Source: Candidatus Stahliibacteriota bacterium
Lineage (GTDB): Bacteria; Hydrothermota; Tepidihabitantia; SM23-42
Length of the DNA stretch: 9,882 nt
Assembly (NCBI GenBank): GCA_004376785.1
Contig: SOIY01000290.1
Span: 1-9,882 of the forward strand
Direction: 5' to 3'
Both the position numbers and the translations under genes were made by a program. Shown here piece by piece: positions 8,503 to 9,882 of the stretch. Below the pieces are notes generated by a model that searched no databases, was not told the DNA's origin, and worked only from the letters and a program-made list of their open reading frames with translations. Every line of letters starts with the position of its first letter. Positions within the stretch are counted from its first letter, which is position 1.

Positions 8503-9323
8503 AATTCGTATTCGTGGTTCGTAAGTCGTATTCGTCGCAACTTCTGATGATGGCTTTTCTGTTTTGTATTTCAACTAAGTTGATTTTGGCAAAAGAACCT
8601 TATGAATATTTGACTGAATTCTGTCGTATTGGTGAAAGGGTACCTGGAACAATTGGGCATAAACAAGCAAGAAATTTTATCGCTAACAATCTTAAGAATC
8701 CAGAAATAGATTCGTTCTTCACACGCGGCACGTGGTATTACAATATATACAAGAAATATCCTGGCAAGAGTAAAAGAATAGGGATTGCCGCACATTGGGA
8801 TTCTGATATTGGATGTCCTGGAGCGAATGATGGTGGTTCAGGGGTGGCATTACTTTTAAGTCTGGCTGATACCCTACAGCTTAATCCGCCTGAAATGGCA
8901 GTCGACATAATTTTTTTTGATGGCGAGGATGTTGGTAAAGCTGAACTATTAGGTTCAAAACATTTCGCCGCAAAGTGTGTTAATAACTATGCTTTTATTC
9001 TAGTTTTGGATATGGTGGGTGATAAAGACCTGCAGATTTACAAAGAAGGAAATTCAGCAAAATTCTTTCCTGAATTAGTGGATTCCATCTGGGAGATTGG
9101 TATGGAAATTGAACCATCAGTTTTTATTCCAGTAATAAAATACTACATTATTGATGACCATATTTCTTTCATTAAATATGGTATCCGGGCGATCAATATC
9201 ATTGATTTTGATTATCCATATTGGGATTCAAAGGATGATACAATTGATAAGTGTAGTAAGGAAAGTCTGAATACAATGTATAAATTCATGTTGAAGATCA
9301 TTTATCCGAAATACATCTACTAA
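8481..9323 (+). CDS. Exported M28-family zinc peptidase / glutaminyl-cyclase-like protein
   Basis: M28 enzymes are zinc aminopeptidases or, in one branch, glutaminyl-peptide cyclotransferases that turn N-terminal Gln into pyroglutamate. Counting from ATG 8481 (280 residues): AAHWDSD with His105, GANDGGSG with Asp117, FFDGEDVG with Glu149/Asp150, LDMVGD with Asp177, DDHISF (225-230), and FDYPYWDSKDDT (243-254). The DDHISF motif and the FDYPYW segment favour the cyclase-like branch, but the family's usual YWHT is YWDS here, so the last zinc-binding His is Asp249, and the loop after DGED is short. Targeting: the hydrophobic LLMMAFLFCI...LILA stretch (21-37) looks like a signal peptide or anchor. 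The start is uncertain: ATG 8481 overlaps sprA by 22 bases, GTG 8514 would give a better-charged signal peptide, and ATG 8547 starts just past a repeat block (8504-8535). Likely co-transcribed with sprA. Peptidase or cyclase activity is not decided. Confidence 0.8.
   Translation: MDKYKFLKFVFVVRKSYSSQLLMMAFLFCISTKLILAKEPYEYLTEFCRIGERVPGTIGHKQARNFIANNLKNPEIDSFFTRGTWYYNIYKKYPGKSKRIGIAAHWDSDIGCPGANDGGSGVALLLSLADTLQLNPPEMAVDIIFFDGEDVGKAELLGSKHFAAKCVNNYAFILVLDMVGDKDLQIYKEGNSAKFFPELVDSIWEIGMEIEPSVFIPVIKYYIIDDHISFIKYGIRAINIIDFDYPYWDSKDDTIDKCSKESLNTMYKFMLKIIYPKYIY
8504..8535. repeat. Short degenerate TCGT repeat run beneath the M28 gene start
   Basis: Five units of six or seven bases all end in TCGT: ATTCGT, ATTCGT, GGTTCGT, AAGTCGT, ATTCGT. 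The run begins two bases after the sprA stop and looks like an intergenic simple repeat. If the M28 gene starts at 8481 or 8514 the repeat is translated; if it starts at 8547 the repeat is a 44-base spacer's content. Confidence 0.65.
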
Positions 9324-9325
9324 GT

Positions 9326-9457
9326 GAAATTCCAAGTTCCAAGCACCAAATTACAAACAATCTCCAAATTCAAATACCCAAAATTTTTAATTTATGTTTA
9401 GGATTTTGAAATTAAGTGTTGTTTGGTTATTGTTATTTGGGATTTGTAATTTAATTT
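9326..9457. repeat. Low-complexity imperfect inverted repeat filling the M28-comEA spacer
   Basis: The left half is rich in CCAA words (ATTCCAAGTTCCAAGCACCAA and similar, no G-run), and the right half is rich in their complements (TTTGG, TTGTT, TTTGGGATTTG). The clearest pair is AAATTACAAA at 9348-9357 with TTTGTAATTT at 9443-9452, a perfect 10-bp stem, followed inward by weaker matches such as CCAAAT with ATTTGG. Transcribed, it could fold into one long imperfect hairpin. I saw no strong promoter or open frame in this spacer. Confidence 0.65.
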
Positions 9458-9463
9458 ACCTTT

Positions 9464-9781
9464 ATGAGTAAGCGCGAAATATTGGTTTTGGGAATCCTTA
9501 TCCTAGTACTTGTTGCTATTAATGTTGTAAATTATGTTAAAAAGGAGAATTTAAAGAAAAATTCCACTGTTTTGCTAGAAGAGATTAAAGTTCAAATATC
9601 AGTAAATAATGTTGATGCCAGTGAATTAGAAGATTTGCCTGGTATAGGACCATCATTGGCAAACAGAATTGTGGAGTACCGAAATACATACGGCAAATTT
9701 AAAAATTTAGAGAGTTTGAAAAATGTGAAAGGTATTGGAGACAAATTATTCCAGAAGATCTTACCCTTTATCAAGTTATAA
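9464..9781 (+). CDS. ComEA-like membrane-anchored helix-hairpin-helix protein
   Basis: A 105-residue protein with one N-terminal membrane helix (about 6-25, preceded by a charged MSKRE), a linker with a short charged region, then a helix-hairpin-helix domain of the ComEA type: SVNNVDASELEDLPGIG leading into PSLANRIVEYR (about 46-73), and a second hairpin VKGIGDKL (88-95). ComEA proteins bind double-stranded DNA outside the inner membrane during natural transformation. It lacks the SLBB domain seen before the hairpins in Bacillus ComEA, as do many short Gram-negative forms. The topology would place the DNA-binding domain in the periplasm. No Shine-Dalgarno site precedes the ATG. No other competence gene is in the window, so DNA uptake is inferred from the domain alone. 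Confidence 0.85.
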   Translation: MSKREILVLGILILVLVAINVVNYVKKENLKKNSTVLLEEIKVQISVNNVDASELEDLPGIGPSLANRIVEYRNTYGKFKNLESLKNVKGIGDKLFQKILPFIKL

Positions 9782-9782
9782 G

Positions 9783-9803
9783 TTAAAATTTAAAATTTAA
9801 AAG
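9783..9803. repeat. Three-unit 7-bp A/T tandem repeat after comEA
   Basis: TTAAAAT, TTAAAAT and TTAAAAG follow each other directly, two bases after the comEA-like stop. The remaining bases to the window edge are A-rich with no supported gene and no clear terminator hairpin. Confidence 0.5.
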
Positions 9804-9882
9804 TTATGTTTGAAAGTAAAAAGTAAGAAAGGTTTATGGTAATGCAAAAAAGGAAAAAGAATTGAGATGCATAACTGTGATT

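Noticed and set aside
8547..8567. Lipoprotein signal around the Cys in MMAFLFC
   Set aside because: The residues before Cys (FLF) do not fit a lipobox and the hydrophobic segment continues past it.
9836..9882. Possible start of a further gene at the right edge (ATG 9836, TTG 9862 or ATG 9867)
   Set aside because: The frame from 9836 stops after nine codons, and the others have at most seven codons before the window ends, so no gene can be supported.
1..9882. CRISPR arrays, tRNA or rRNA genes
   Set aside because: No regularly spaced repeat series beyond two copies, and no cloverleaf or rRNA-like stretch was seen on either strand.

Overview
This AT-rich window (GC in the mid-30s percent by eye) carries five closely packed plus-strand genes: a short-chain polyprenyl diphosphate synthase (ispA-like), dxs, a giant outer-membrane protein of the SprA/Sov family, an M28 peptidase or glutaminyl-cyclase-like exported protein, and a small membrane-anchored ComEA-like helix-hairpin-helix protein. 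No protein-coding gene is supported on the minus strand. SprA is the translocon of type IX secretion, known best from Bacteroidota but also seen in other lineages of the Fibrobacterota-Chlorobi-Bacteroidota superphylum. The promoters here look like ordinary TTGACA/TATAAT sites rather than Bacteroidota promoters. No gene has a convincing Shine-Dalgarno site, and the intergenic spaces hold short degenerate repeats. I infer an uncultivated FCB-type lineage (WOR-3/Stahlbacteria-like is my best guess); the window alone does not prove it.

Layout. Positions 1-256 are non-coding: two adjacent hairpins (26-82), a near-consensus promoter (95-122) with a nine-codon reading frame beginning about where transcription should start, and a second promoter (214-241) just before the ispA-like gene (257-1129). 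A 96-base spacer holds two copies of a 25-base direct repeat (1146-1215). dxs (1226-3085) overlaps the SprA gene (3082-8502) by four bases, and the SprA gene overlaps the longest form of the M28 gene (8481-9323) by 22 bases. A run of TCGT-type repeats (8504-8535) lies under the start of the M28 gene. The 140-base spacer 9324-9463 is an imperfect inverted repeat of low complexity, followed by the comEA-like gene (9464-9781) and about 100 non-coding bases.

How the genes may work together. The first two genes make DXP and then short isoprenoid diphosphates, feeding quinone, carotenoid and undecaprenyl synthesis. The tight dxs-sprA-M28 packing suggests one transcript that also builds a cell-surface export apparatus. 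The pairing of a type IX translocon with a protein of the glutaminyl-cyclase branch of M28 is the most interesting feature: in Bacteroidota many exported proteins begin with Gln after signal-peptide cleavage and are converted to pyroglutamate. The M28 protein however has Asp where the last zinc-binding His of this family normally sits, so its activity is uncertain.
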